Assembly (NCBI GenBank): GCA_964057225.1
Contig: OZ059898.1
Span: forward strand, 2,046,001-2,110,000
Reading direction: 5' to 3'
DNA: 64,000 bases
From: Auanema rhodensis
Lineage: Eukaryota > Nematoda > Chromadorea > Rhabditida > Rhabditidae
Under the pieces are notes generated by a model. That model worked only from the letters and a program-made list of their open reading frames with translations, ran no database searches and was not told the origin of the DNA. The translations under genes were made by a program, and so were the position numbers. Within the stretch, counting starts at the first letter, position 1; the number at the start of each line of letters is the position of its first letter. Below, piece after piece: positions 12,288 to 25,623 of this stretch.

Positions 12288-12638
12288 TCGATGCGGATTT
12301 TTAAGCTGCGTCGATCTGTGTTATCAGATTTGCGCTAGCTTAAAAATGCACCGAGATATCAACTGATATAAGTTCACACTTATATCCTCGATTTTCACCC
12401 TGAAGAATTAATTTTTTCGTTGAATAACATTGTCCATCGTCTTTGCCTTGAAAATAGGAATCTAAAAACATCTACTTTTTGCTAAATTATTTTGAAATTT
12501 TTCGAAAAAATTTTTGTCAAAATGTTTTTGGAAGCAATGTTGAGTGTACATGGAAACTCAACATACACTAATGCATCATTTTTCAAACGATCATAACTAA
12601 TTTTTGTATTAAACGTTTCTCAATGTCGTATAGTGCAT

Positions 12639-15446
12639 TCGATGCGGATTTTTAAGCTGCGTCGATCTGTGTTATCAGATTTGCGCTAGCTTAAAAATGC
12701 ACCGAGATATCAACTGATATAAGTTCACACTTATATCCTCGATTTTCACCCTGAAGAATTAATTTTTTCGTTGAATAACATTGTCCATCGTCTTTGACTT
12801 GAAAAAAGGAAACTAAAAACATCTACTTTTTGCCAAATTATTTTGAAATTTTTCGAAAAAATTTTTGTCAAAATGTTTTTGGAAGCAATGTTGAGTGTAC
12901 ATGGAAACTCAACATACACTAATGCATCATTTTTCGAACGATCATAACTAATTTTTGTATTAAGCGTTTCTCAATGTAGTATAGTGCATTCGATGCGGAT
13001 TTTTAAGCTGCGTCGATCTGTGTTATCAGATTTGCGCTAGCTTAAAAATGCACCGAGATATCAACTGATATAAGTTCACACTTATATCCTCGATTTTCAC
13101 CCTGAAGAATTAATTTTTTCGTTGAATAACATTGTCCATCGTCTTTGCCTTGAAAATAGGAATCTAAAAACATCTACTTTTTGCTAAATTATTTTGAAAT
13201 TTTTCGAAAAAATTTTTGTCAAAATGTTTTTGGAAGCAATGTTGAGTGTACATGGAAACTCAACATACACTAATGCATCATTTTTCAAACAATCATAACT
13301 AATTTTTGTATTGAGCGTTTCTCAATGTAGTATAGTGCATTCGATGCGGATTTTTAAGCTGCGTCGATCTGTGTTATTAGATTTGCGCTAGCTTAAAAAT
13401 GCACCGAGATATCAACTGATATAAGTTCACACTTATATCCTCGATTTTCACCCTGAAGAATTAATTTTTTCGTTGAATAACATTGTCCATCGTCTTTGCC
13501 TTGAAAAAAGGAATCTAAAAACATCTACTTTTTGCTAAATTATTTTGAAATTTTTTGAAAAAATTTTTGTCAAAATGTTTTTGGAAGCAATGTTGAGTGT
13601 ACATGGAAACTCAACATACACTAATGCATCATTTTTCAAACGATCATAACTAATTTTTGTATTAAGCGTTTCTCAATGTAGCATAGTGCATTCGATGCGG
13701 ATTTTTAAGCTGCGTCGATCTGTGTTATCAGATTTGCGCTAGCTTAAAAATGCACCGAGATATCAACTGATATAAGTTCACACATATATCCTCGATTTTC
13801 ACCCTGAAGAATTAATTTTTTCGTTGAATAACATTGTCCATCGTCTTTGCCTTGAAAATAGGAATCTAAAAACATCTACTTTTTGCTAAATTATTTTGAA
13901 ATTTTTCGAAAAAATTTTTGTCAAAATGTTTTTGGAAGCAATGTTGAGTGTACATGGAAACTCAACATACACTAATGCATCATTTTTCAAACGATCATAA
14001 CTAATTTTTGTATTAAACGTTTCTCAATGTCGTATAGTGCATTCGATGCGGATTTTTAAGCTGCGTCGATCTGTGTTATCAGATTTGCGCTAGCTTAAAA
14101 ATGCACCGAGATATCAACTGATATAAGTTCACACTTATATCCTCGATTTTCACCCTGAAGAATTAATTTTTTCGTTGAATAACATTGTCCATCGTTTTTG
14201 ACTTGAAAAAAGGAAACTAAAAACATCTACTTTTTGCCAAATTATTTTGAAATTTTTCGAAAAAATTTTTGTCAAAATGTTTTTGGAAGCAATGTTGAGT
14301 GTACATGGAAACTCAACATACACTAATGCATCATTTTTCGAACGATCATAACTAATTTTTGTATTAAGCGTTTCTCAATGTAGTATAGTGCATTCGATGC
14401 GGATTTTTAAGCTGCGTCGATCTGTGTTATCAGATTTGCGCTAGCTTAAAAATGCACCGAGATATCAACTGATATAAGTTCACACTTATATCCTCGATTT
14501 TCACCCTGAAGAATTAATTTTTTCGTTGAATAACATTGTCCATCGTCTTTGCCTTGAAAAAAGGAAACTAAAAACATCTACTTTTTGCCAAATTATTTTG
14601 AAATTTTTCGAAAAAATTTTTGTCAAAATGTTTTTGGAAGCAATGTTGAGTGTACATGGAAACTCAACATACACTAATGCATCATTTTTCGAACGATCAT
14701 AACTAATTTTTGTATTAAGCGTTTCTCAATGTAGTATAGTGCATTCGATGCGGATTTTTAAGCTGCGTCGATCTGTGTTATCAGATTTGCGCTAGCTTGA
14801 AAATGCACCGAGATATCAACTGATATAAGTTCACACTTATATCCTCGATTTTCACCCTGAAGAATTAATTTTTTCGTTGAATAACATTGTCCATCGTCTT
14901 TGACTTGAAAAAAGGAAACTAAAAACATCTACTTTTTGCCAAATTATTTTGAAATTTTTCGAAAAAATTTTTGTCAAAATGTTTTTGGAAGCAATGTTGA
15001 GTGTACATGGAAACTCAACATACACTAATGCATCATTTTTCGAACGATCATAACTAATTTTTGTATTAAGCGTTTCTCAATGTAGTATAGTGCATTCGAT
15101 GCGGATTTTTAAGCTGCGTCGATCTGTGTTATCAGATTTGCGCTAGCTTAAAAATGCACCGAGATATCAACTGATATAAGTTCACACTTATATCCTCGAT
15201 TTTCACCCTGAAGAATTAATTTTTTCGTTGAATAACATTGTCCATCGTCTTTGCCTTGAAAAAAGGAATCTAAAAACATCTACTTTTTGCTAAATTATTT
15301 TGAAATTTTTCGAAAAAATTTTTGTCAAAATGTTTTTGGAAGCAATGTTGAGTGTACATGGAAACTCAACATACACTAATGCATCATTTTTCAAACGATC
15401 ATAACTAATTTTTGTATTAAGCGTTTCTCAGTGTAGTAGAGCGCAT
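12639..15446. repeat. 8-monomer block m37-m44, copy of m23-m30
   Basis: Same eight subtypes in the same order with the same secondary markers as 7724-10531. One difference is in m27, which ends tgtagtttagtg where m41 has tgtagtatagtg. The last copy (m44) is also the first copy of the block duplicated between 15096 and 27028, so this monomer sits at an overlap of two independent duplications. Confidence 0.88.
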
Positions 15447-18400
15447 TCGATGCGGATTTTTAAGCTGCGTCGATCTGTGTTATCAGATTTGCGCTAGCTT
15501 AAAAATGCACCGAGATATCAACTGATATAAGTTCACACTTATATCCTCGATTTTCACCCTGAAGAATTAATTTTTTCGTTGAATAACATTGTCCATCGTC
15601 TTTGCCTTGAAAAAAGGAATCTAAAAACATCTACTTTTTGCTAAATTATTTTGAAATTTTTCGAAAAAATTTTTGTCAAAATGTTTTTGGAAGCAATGTT
15701 GAGTATACATGGAAACTCAACATACACTAATGCATCATTTTTCAAACAATCATAACTAATTTTTGTATTGAGCGTTTCTCAATGTAGTATAGTGCATTCG
15801 ATGCGGATTTTTAAGCTGCGTCGATCTGTGTTATTAGATTTGCGCTAGCTTAAAAATGCACCGAGATATCAACTGATATAAGTTCACACTTATATCCTCG
15901 ATTTTCACCCTGAAGAATTAATTTTTTCGTTGAATAACATTGTCCATCGTCTTTGCCTTGAAAAAAGGAATCTAGAAACATCTACTTTTTGCTAAATTAT
16001 TTTGAAATTTTTTGAAAAAATTTTTGTCAAAATGTTTTTGGAAGCAATGTTGAGTGTACATGGAAACTCAACATACACTAATGCATCATTTTTCAAATGA
16101 TCATAACTAATTTTTGTATTAAGCGTTTCTCAATGTAGCATAGTGCATTCGATGCGGATTTTTAAGCTGCGTCGATCTGTGTTATCAGATTTGCGCTAGC
16201 TTAAAAATGCACCGAGATATCAACTGATATAAGTTCACACTTATATCCTCGATTTTCACCCTGAAGAATTAATTTTTTCGTTGAATAACATTGTCCATCG
16301 TCTTTGCCTTGAAAAAAGGAATCTAAAAACATCTACTTTTTGCTAAATTATTTTGAAATTTTTCGAAAAAATTTTTGTCAAAATGTTTTTGGAAGCAATG
16401 TTGAGTATACATGGAAACTCAACATACACTAATGCATCATTTTTCAAACGATCATAACTAATTTTTGTATTGAGCGTTTCTCAATGTAGTATAGTGCATT
16501 CGATGCGGATTTTTAAGCTGCGTCGATCTGTGTTATTAGATTTGCGCTAGCTTAAAAATGCACCGAGATATCAACTGATATAAGTTCACACTTATATCCT
16601 CGATTTTCACCCTGAAGAATTAATTTTTTCGTTGAATAACATTGTCCATCGTCTTTGCCTTGAAAAAAGGAATCTAAAAACATCTACTTTTTGCTAAATT
16701 ATTTTGAAATTTTTTGAAAAAATTTTTGTCAAAATGTTTTTGGAAGCAATGTTGAGTGTACATGGAAACTCAACATACACTAATGCATCATTTTTCAAAC
16801 GATCATAACTAATTTTTGTATTAAGCGTTTCTCAATGTAGCATAGTGCATTCGATGCGGATTTTTAAGCTGCGTCGATCTGTGTTATCAGATTTGCGCTA
16901 GCTTAAAAATGCACCGAGATATCAACTGATATAAGTTCAAACTTATATCCTCGATTTTCACCCTGAAGAATTAATTTTTTCGTTGAATAACATTGTCCAT
17001 CGTCTTTGCCTTGAAAAAAGGAATCTAAAAACATCTACTTTTTGCTAAATTATTTTGAAATTTTTCGAAAAAATTTTTGTCAAAATGTTTTTGGAAGCAA
17101 TGTTGAGTATACATGGAAACTCAACATACACTAATGCATCATTTTTCAAACGATCATAACTAATTTTTGTATTGAGCGTTTCTCAATGTAGTATAGTGCA
17201 TTCGATGCGGATTTTTAAGCTGCGTCGATCTGTGTTATTAGATTTGCGCTAGCTTAAAAATGCACCGAGATATCAACTGATATAAGTTCACACTTATATC
17301 CTCGATTTTCACCCTGAAGAATTAATTTTTTCGTTGAATAACATTGTCCATCGTCTTTGCCTTGAAAAAAGGAATCTAAAAACATCTACTTTTTGCTAAA
17401 TTATTTTGAAATTTTTGAAAAAATTTTTGTCAAAATGTTTTTGGAAGCAATGTTGAGTGTACATGGAAACTCAACATACACTAATGCATCATTTTTCAAA
17501 AGATCATAACTAATTTTTGTATTAAGCGTTTCTCAATGTAGCATAGTGCATTCGATGCGGATTTTTAAGCTGCGTCGATCTGTGTTATCAGATTTGCGCT
17601 AGCTTAAAAATGCACCGAGATATCAACTGATATAAGTTCACACTTATATCCTCGATTTTCACCCTGAAGAATTAATTTTTTCGTTGAATAACATTGTCCA
17701 TCGTCTTTGCCTTGAAAATAGGAATCTAAAAACATCTACTTTTTGCTAAATTATTTTGAAATTTTTCGAAAAAATTTTTGTCAAAATGTTTTTGGAAGCA
17801 ATGTTGAGTGTACATGGAAACTCAACATACACTAATGCATCATTTTTCAAACGATCATAACTAATTTTTGTATTAAGCGTTTCTCAATGTCGTATAGTGC
17901 ATTCGATGCGGATTTTTAAGCTGCGTCGATCTGTGTTATCAGATTTGCGCTAGCTTAAAAATGCACCGAGATATCAACTGATATAAGTTCACACTTATAT
18001 CCTCGATTTTCACCCTGAAGAATTAATTTTTTCGTTGAATAACATTGTCCATCGTCTTTGCCTTGAACAAAGGAATCTAAAAACATCTACTTTTTGCTAA
18101 ATTATTTTGAAATTTTTCGAAAAAATTTTTGTCAAAATGTTTTTGGAAGCAATGTTGAGTGTACATGGAAACTCAACATACACTAATGCATCATTTTTCA
18201 AACGATCATAACTAATTTTTGTATTACGCGTTTCTCTATGTAGTATAGTGCATTCGATGCGGATTTTTAAGCTGCGTCGTTCTGTGTTATCAGATTTGCG
18301 CTAGCTTAAAAATGCACCGAGATATCAACTGATATAAGTTCACACTTATATCCTCGATTTTCACCCTGAAGAATTAATTTTTTCGTTGAATAACATTGTC

Positions 18401-20008
18401 CATCGTCTTTGCCTTGAAAAAAGGAATCTAAAAACATCTACTTTTTGCTAAATTATTTTGAAATTTTTTGAAAAAATTTTTGTCAAAATGTTTTTGGAAG
18501 CAATGTTGAGTGTACATGGAAACTCAACATACACTAATGCATCATTTTTCAAACGATCATAATTAATTTTTGTATTAAGCGTTTCTCAATGTAGTATAAT
18601 GCATTCGATGCGGATTTTTAAGCTGCGTCGATCTGTGTTATCAGATTTGCGCTAGCTTAAAAATGCACCGAGATATCAACTGATATAAGTTCACACTTAT
18701 ATCCTCGATTTTCACCCTGAAGAATTAATTTTTTCGTTGAATAACATTGTCCATCGTCTTTGCCTTGAAAAAAGAAATCTAAAAACATTTACTTTTTGCT
18801 AAATTATTTTGAAATTTTTCGAAAAAATTTTTGTCAAAATGTTTTTGGAAGCAATGTTGAGTGTACATGGAAACTCAACATACACTAATGCATCATTTTT
18901 CAAACGATCATAACTAATTTTTGTATTGAGCGTTTCTCAATGTAGTATAGTGCATTCGATGCGGATTTTTAAGCTGCGTCGATCTGTGTTATCAGATTTG
19001 CGCTAGCTTAAAAATGCACCGAGATATCAACTGATATAAGTTCACACTTATATCCTCGATTTTGACCCTGAAGAATTAATTTTTTCGTTGAATAACATTG
19101 TCCATCGTCTTTGCCTTGAAAAAAGGAATCTAAAAACATCTACTTTTTGCTAAATTATTTTGAAATTTTTCGAAAAAATTTTTGTCAAAATGTTTTTGGA
19201 AGCAATGTTGAGTGTACATGGAAACTCAACATACACTAATGCATCATTTTTCAAACGATCATAACTAATTTTTGTATTAAGCGTTTCTCAATGTCGTATA
19301 GTGCATTCGATGCGGATTTTTAAGCTGCGTCGATCTGTGTTATCAGATTTGCGCTAGCTTAAAAATGCACCGAGATATCAACTGATATAAGTTCACACTT
19401 ATATCCTCGATTTTCACCCTGAAGAATTAATTTTTTCGTTGAATAACATTGTCCATCGTCTTTGCCTTGAAAAAAGAAATCTAAAAACATCTACTTTCTG
19501 CTAAATTATTTTGAAATTTTTCGAAAAAATTTTTGTCAAAATGTTTTTGGAAGCAATGTTGAGTGTACATGGAAACTCAACATACACTAATGCATCATTT
19601 TTCAAACGATCATAACTAATTTTTGTATTAAGCGTTTCTCAATGTCGTATAGTGCATTCGATGCGGATTTTTAAGCTGCGTCGATCTGTGTTATCAGATT
19701 TGCGCTAGCTTAAAAATGCACCGAGATATCAACTGATATAAGTTCACACTTATATCCTCGATTTTCACCCTGAAGAATTAATTTTTTCGTTGAATAACAT
19801 TGTCCATCGTCTTTGCCTTGAAAAAAGGAATCTAAAAACATCTACTTTTTGCTAAATTATTCTGAAATTTTCTGAAAAAATTTTTGTCAAAATGTTTTTG
19901 GAAGCAATGTTGAGTGTACATGGAAACTCAACATACAATAATGCATCATTTTTCAAACGATCATAACTAATTTTTGTATTAAGCGTTTCTCAATAAAGTA
20001 TAGTGGAT
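15096..20008. repeat. 14-monomer block m44-m57, duplicated at 27028 (offset 11,932 bp)
   Basis: 4913 bp. Shared rare markers with 27028-31940, in order: the cagtg...gcgc ending of m44; tctagaaac and caaatgat in m46; ttcaaactt in m49; the 1-bp deletion and caaaagat in m50; gaacaaagg and attacgcg in m52; gtcgttctg in m53; T185 in m54; G109 in m55; C192 in m56; F markers in m57. The offset is 34 x 351 - 2, the two missing bases being the deletions in m50 and m59. The reading of one block copied elsewhere in the array is strongly supported. Which copy is older cannot be told from order alone. Confidence 0.9.
17412..17418. other. Marker deletion in m50 (also in m59 and m84)
   Basis: The run before gaaaaaattt has one T fewer than in L2 copies (aaatttttgaaa where others have aaattttttgaaa), giving a 350-bp monomer. 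The same deletion with the same companion change (caaaagat) occurs in m59 (from 20360) and m84 (from 29134). It is shared by descent and dates the deletion before both duplications. Confidence 0.85.
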
Positions 20009-20127
20009 TCGATGCGGATTTTTGAGCTGCGTCGATCTGTGTTATCAGATTTGCGCTAGCTTAAAAATGCACCGAGATATCAACTGATATAAGTTCACAC
20101 TTATATCCTCGATTTTCACCCTGAATA

Positions 20128-20224
20128 TTTAATTTTTTCGTTGAATAACATTGTCCATCGTCTTTGCCTTGAAAAAAGGAATCTAAAAACATCTACTTTT
20201 TGCTAAATTATTTTGAAATTTTTC
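20128..20224. other. Unequal-exchange junction inside m58
   Basis: Copy m58 has G-type markers at its start (G16, T118, T120, the last at 20128). From unit position 216 (20224) it matches m49: C216, A259 (gtatacat), caaacgat, G324. The switch lies between these bases. It falls at the seam between the two 9-monomer copies, exactly where a tandem duplication by unequal crossing-over should leave a hybrid monomer. The interval cannot be narrowed because the two parents are identical across it. Confidence 0.8.
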
Positions 20225-20359
20225 GAAAAAATTTTTGTCAAAATGTTTTTGGAAGCAATGTTGAGTATACATGGAAACTCAACATACACTAATGCATCAT
20301 TTTTCAAACGATCATAACTAATTTTTGTATTGAGCGTTTCTCAATGTAGTATAGTGCAT

Positions 20360-23300
20360 TCGATGCGGATTTTTAAGCTGCGTCGATCTGTGTTATTAGA
20401 TTTGCGCTAGCTTAAAAATGCACCGAGATATCAACTGATATAAGTTCACACTTATATCCTCGATTTTCACCCTGAAGAATTAATTTTTTCGTTGAATAAC
20501 ATTGTCCATCGTCTTTGCCTTGAAAAAAGGAATCTAAAAACATCTACTTTTTGCTAAATTATTTTGAAATTTTTGAAAAAATTTTTGTCAAAATGTTTTT
20601 GGAAGCAATGTTGAGTGTACATGGAAACTCAACATACACTAATGCATCATTTTTCAAAAGATCATAACTAATTTTTGTATTAAGCGTTTCTCAATGTAGC
20701 ATAGTGCATTCGATGCGGATTTTTAAGCTGCGTCGATCTGTGTTATCAGATTTGCGCTAGCTTAAAAATGCACCGAGATATCAACTGATATAAGTTCACA
20801 CTTATATCCTCGATTTTCACCCTGAAGAATTAATTTTTTCGTTGAATAACATTGTCCATCGTCTTTGCCTTGAAAATAGGAATCTAAAAACATCTACTTT
20901 TTGCTAAATTATTTTGAAATTTTTCGAAAAAATTTTTGTCAAAATGTTTTTGGAAGCAATGTTGAGTGTACATGGAAACTCAACATACACTAATGCATCA
21001 TTTTTCAAACGATCATAACTAATTTTTGTATTAAGCGTTTCTCAATGTCGTATAGTGCATTCGATGCGGATTTTTAAGCTGCGTCGATCTGTGTTATCAG
21101 ATTTGCGCTAGCTTAAAAATGCACCGAGATATCAACTGATATAAGTTCACACTTATATCCTCGATTTTCACCCTGAAGAATTAATTTTTTCGTTGAATAA
21201 CATTGTCCATCGTCTTTGCCTTGAACAAAGGAATCTAAAAACATCTACTTTTTGCTAAATTATTTTGAAATTTTTCGAAAAAATTTTTGTCAAAATGTTT
21301 TTGGAAGCAATGTTGAGTGTACATGGAAACTCAACATACACTAATGCATCATTTTTCAAACGATCATAACTAATTTTTGTATTACGCGTTTCTCTATGTA
21401 GTATAGTGCATTCGATGCGGATTTTTAAGCTGCGTCGTTCTGTGTTATCAGATTTGCGCTAGCTTAAAAATGCACCGAGATATCAACTGATATAAGTTCA
21501 CACTTATATCCTCGATTTTCACCCTGAAGAATTAATTTTTTCGTTGAATAACATTGTCCATCGTCTTTGCCTTGAAAAAAGGAATCTAAAAACATCTACT
21601 TTTTGCTAAATTATTTTGAAATTTTTTGAAAAAATTTTTGTCAAAATGTTTTTGGAAGCAATGTTGAGTGTACATGGAAACTCAACATACACTAATGCAT
21701 CATTTTTCAAACGATCATAATTAATTTTTGTATTAAGCGTTTCTCAATGTAGTATAATGCATTCGATGCGGATTTTTAAGCTGCGTCGATCTGTGTTATC
21801 AGATTTGCGCTAGCTTAAAAATGCACCGAGATATCAACTGATATAAGTTCACACTTATATCCTCGATTTTCACCCTGAAGAATTAATTTTTTCGTTGAAT
21901 AACATTGTCCATCGTCTTTGCCTTGAAAAAAGAAATCTAAAAACATTTACTTTTTGCTAAATTATTTTGAAATTTTTCGAAAAAATTTTTGTCAAAATGT
22001 TTTTGGAAGCAATGTTGAGTGTACATGGAAACTCAACATACACTAATGCATCATTTTTCAAACGATCATAACTAATTTTTGTATTGAGCGTTTCTCAATG
22101 TAGTATAGTGCATTCGATGCGGATTTTTAAGCTGCGTCGATCTGTGTTATCAGATTTGCGCTAGCTTAAAAATGCACCGAGATATCAACTGATATAAGTT
22201 CACACTTATATCCTCGATTTTGACCCTGAAGAATTAATTTTTTCGTTGAATAACATTGTCCATCGTCTTTGCCTTGAAAAAAGGAATCTAAAAACATCTA
22301 CTTTTTGCTAAATTATTTTGAAATTTTTCGAAAAAATTTTTGTCAAAATGTTTTTGGAAGCAATGTTGAGTGTACATGGAAACTCAACATACACTAATGC
22401 ATCATTTTTCAAACGATCATAACTAATTTTTGTATTAAGCGTTTCTCAATGTCGTATAGTGCATTCGATGCGGATTTTTAAGCTGCGTCGATCTGTGTTA
22501 TCAGATTTGCGCTAGCTTAAAAATGCACCGAGATATCAACTGATATAAGTTCACACTTATATCCTCGATTTTCACCCTGAAGAATTAATTTTTTCGTTGA
22601 ATAACATTGTCCATCGTCTTTGCCTTGAAAAAAGAAATCTAAAAACATCTACTTTCTGCTAAATTATTTTGAAATTTTTCGAAAAAATTTTTGTCAAAAT
22701 GTTTTTGGAAGCAATGTTGAGTGTACATGGAAACTCAACATACACTAATGCATCATTTTTCAAACGATCATAACTAATTTTTGTATTAAGCGTTTCTCAA
22801 TGTCGTATAGTGCATTCGATGCGGATTTTTAAGCTGCGTCGATCTGTGTTATCAGATTTGCGCTAGCTTAAAAATGCACCGAGATATCAACTGATATAAG
22901 TTCACACTTATATCCTCGATTTTCACCCTGAAGAATTAATTTTTTCGTTGAATAACATTGTCCATCGTCTTTGCCTTGAAAAAAGGAATCTAAAAACATC
23001 TACTTTTTGCTAAATTATTCTGAAATTTTCTGAAAAAATTTTTGTCAAAATGTTTTTGGAAGCAATGTTGAGTGTACATGGAAACTCAACATACAATAAT
23101 GCATCATTTTTCAAACGATCATAACTAATTTTTGTATTAAGCGTTTCTCAATAAAGTATAGTGGATTCGATGCGGATTTTTGAGCTGCGTCGATCTGTGT
23201 TATCAGATTTGCGCTAGCTTAAAAATGCACCGAGATATCAACTGATATAAGTTCACACTTATATCCTCGATTTTCACCCTGAATATTTAATTTTTTCGTT

Positions 23301-23517
23301 GAATAACATTGTCCATCGTCTTTGCCTTGAAAAAAGGAATCTAAAAACATCTACTTTTTGCTAAATTATTTTGAAATTTTTTGAAAAAATTTTTGTCAAA
23401 ATGTTTTTGGAAGCAATGTTGAGTGTACATGGAAACTCAACATACACTAATGCATCATTTTTCAAACGATCATAATTAATTTTTGTATTAAGCGTTTCTC
23501 AATGTAGTATAATGCAT
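20360..23517. repeat. 9-monomer unit, second copy (m59-m67), 3158 bp
   Basis: Repeats the subtype series of 17202-20359: L2 with deletion, L3-like, C166 type, G-like with gtcgttctg, H, I, J, F, G. The final monomer m67 keeps G markers throughout (T118/T120, T216, T310, A346), unlike m58, so m67 shows what followed the unit before duplication. I noticed no private substitution in m59-m66, so the duplication looks very recent. Confidence 0.9.
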
Positions 23518-24921
23518 TCGATGCGGATTTTTAAGCTGCGTCGATCTGTGTTATCAGATTTGCGCTAGCTTAAAAATGCACCGAGATATCAACTGATATA
23601 AGTTCACACTTATATCCTCGATTTTCACCCTGAAGAATTAATTTTTTCGTTGAATAACATTGTCCATCGTCTTTGCCTTGAAAAAAGGAATCTAAAAACA
23701 TCTACTTTTTGCTAAATTATTCTGAAATTTTCTGAAAAAATTTTTGTCAAAATGTTTTTGGAAGCAATGTTGAGTGTACATGGAAACTCAACATACAATA
23801 ATGCATCATTTTTCAAACGATCATAACTAATTTTTGTATTAAGCGTTTCTCAATAAAGTATAGTGGATTCGATGCGGATTTTTGAGCTGCGTCGATCTGT
23901 GTTATCAGATTTGCGCTAGCTTAAAAATGCACCGAGATATCAACTGATATAAGTTCACACTTATATCCTCGATTTTCACCCTGAAGAATTAATTTTTTCG
24001 TTGAATAACATTGTCCATCGTCTTTGCCTTGAAAAAAGGAATCTAAAAACATCTACTTTTTGCTAAATTATTCTGAAATTTTCTGAAAAAATTTTTGTCA
24101 AAATGTTTTTGGAAGCAATGTTGAGTGTACATGGAAACTCAACATACAATAATGCATCATTTTTCAAACGATCATAACTAATTTTTGTATTAAGCGTTTC
24201 TCAATAAAGTATAGTGGATTCGATGCGGATTTTTGAGCTGCGTCGATCTGTGTTATCAGATTTGCGCTAGCTTAAAAATGCACCGAGATATCAACTGATA
24301 TAAGTTCACACTTATATCCTCGATTTTCACCCTGAATATTTAATTTTTTCGTTGAATAACATTGTCCATCGTCTTTGCCTTGAAAAAAGGAATCTAAAAA
24401 CATCTACTTTTTGCTAAATTATTTTGAAATTTTTTGAAAAAATTTTTGTCAAAATGTTTTTGGAAGCAATGTTGAGTGTACATGGAAACTCAACATACAC
24501 TAATGCATCATTTTTCAAACGATCATAACTAATTTTTGTATTGAGCGTTTCTCAATGTAGTATAGTGCATTCGATGCGGATTTTTAAGCTGCGTCGATCT
24601 GTGTTATCAGATTTGCGCTAGCTTAAAAATGCACCGAGATATCAACTGATATAAGTTCACACTTATATCCTCGATTTTCACCCTGAAGAATTAATTTTTT
24701 CGTTGAATAACATTGTCCATCGTCTTTGCCTTGAAAAAAGGAATCTAAAAACATCTACTTTTTGCTAAATTATTTTGAAATTTTTCGAAAAAATTTTTGT
24801 CAAAATGTTTTTGGAAGCAATGTTGAGTGTACATGGAAACTCAACATACACTAATGCATCATTTTTCAAACGATCATAACTAATTTTTGTATTAAGCGTT
24901 TCTCAGTGTAGTAGAGCGCAT
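23167..24921. repeat. 5-monomer block m67-m71, repeated at 25624 (offset 7 monomers)
   Basis: Order G-F-F-G'-L5. The second copy at 25624-27378 reads G-F-F-G-L5, 2457 bp (7 x 351) downstream. The second F of each pair (m69, m76) begins with G16 but has the ordinary gaagaatt. The fourth copy differs: m70 has C310 and G324 with a plain tagtatag end, whereas m77 is a full G copy. The two intervening copies, m72-m73, are J-like and F. Confidence 0.8.
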
Positions 24922-25623
24922 TCGATGCGGATTTTTAAGCTGCGTCGATCTGTGTTATCAGATTTGCGCTAGCTTAAAAATGCACCGAGATATCAACTGA
25001 TATAAGTTCACACTTATATCCTCGATTTTCACCCTGAAGAATTAATTTTTTCGTTGAATAACATTGTCCATCGTCTTTGCCTTGAAAAAAGAAATCTAAA
25101 AACATCTACTTTTTGCTAAATTATTTTGAAATTTTTCGAAAAAATTTTTGTCAAAATGTTTTTGGAAGCAATGTTGAGTGTACATGGAAACTCAACATAC
25201 ACTAATGCATCATTTTTCAAACGATCATAACTAATTTTTGTATTAAGCGTTTCTCAATGTCGTATAGTGCATTCGATGCGGATTTTTAAGCTGCGTCGAT
25301 CTGTGTTATCAGATTTGCGCTAGCTTAAAAATGCACCGAGATATCAACTGATATAAGTTCACACTTATATCCTCGATTTTCACCCTGAAGAATTAATTTT
25401 TTCGTTGAATAACATTGTCCATCGTCTTTGCCTTGAAAAAAGGAATCTAAAAACATCTACTTTTTGCTAAATTATTCTGAAATTTTCTGAAAAAATTTTT
25501 GTCAAAATGTTTTTGGAAGCAATGTTGAGTGTACATGGAAACTCAACATACAATAATGCATCATTTTTCAAACGATCATAACTAATTTTTGTATTAAGCG
25601 TTTCTCAATAAAGTATAGTGGAT

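Larger units (their letters stand above)
1..15446. repeat. Left domain: mosaic of subtypes L1-L5 (m1-m44)
   Basis: Subtypes by unit position: L1 = A159, A174, C196, G298; L1b = L1 but C159; L2 = T216, C342 (tagcatag); L3 = T168, A326, C340 (tcgtatag); L4 = A302, G324; L5 = G344 (tagtagag). Order m1-m44: L1 L2 L4 L2 L3 L1 L4 L1 L3 L1 | L4 L1 L4 L2 L3 L1+1 L1b L5 L2 L3/5 | L2 L3 L1 L4 L2 L3 L1 L1b L1 L5 | L3 L1+1 L1b L5 L2 L3 L1 L4 L2 L3 | L1 L1b L1 L5. L1 copies occur only here; the last is m43, ending at 15095. Some L4 copies also have T168 (m3, m24, m38), and the L2 copies m14, m25 and m39 begin with T38 (ttattag). The order is locally repeated but not strictly periodic, as expected if unequal exchange acted on blocks of varying size. 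Confidence 0.85.
17202..20359. repeat. 9-monomer unit, first copy (m50-m58), 3158 bp
   Basis: A unit of nine monomers, one short by one base (9 x 351 - 1 = 3158), followed directly by a second copy. The rare gaacaaagg marker falls at 18065 and 21223, exactly 3158 bp apart. The last monomer, m58, starts as subtype G but ends like m49, which marks the junction of the tandem duplication. Confidence 0.9.
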
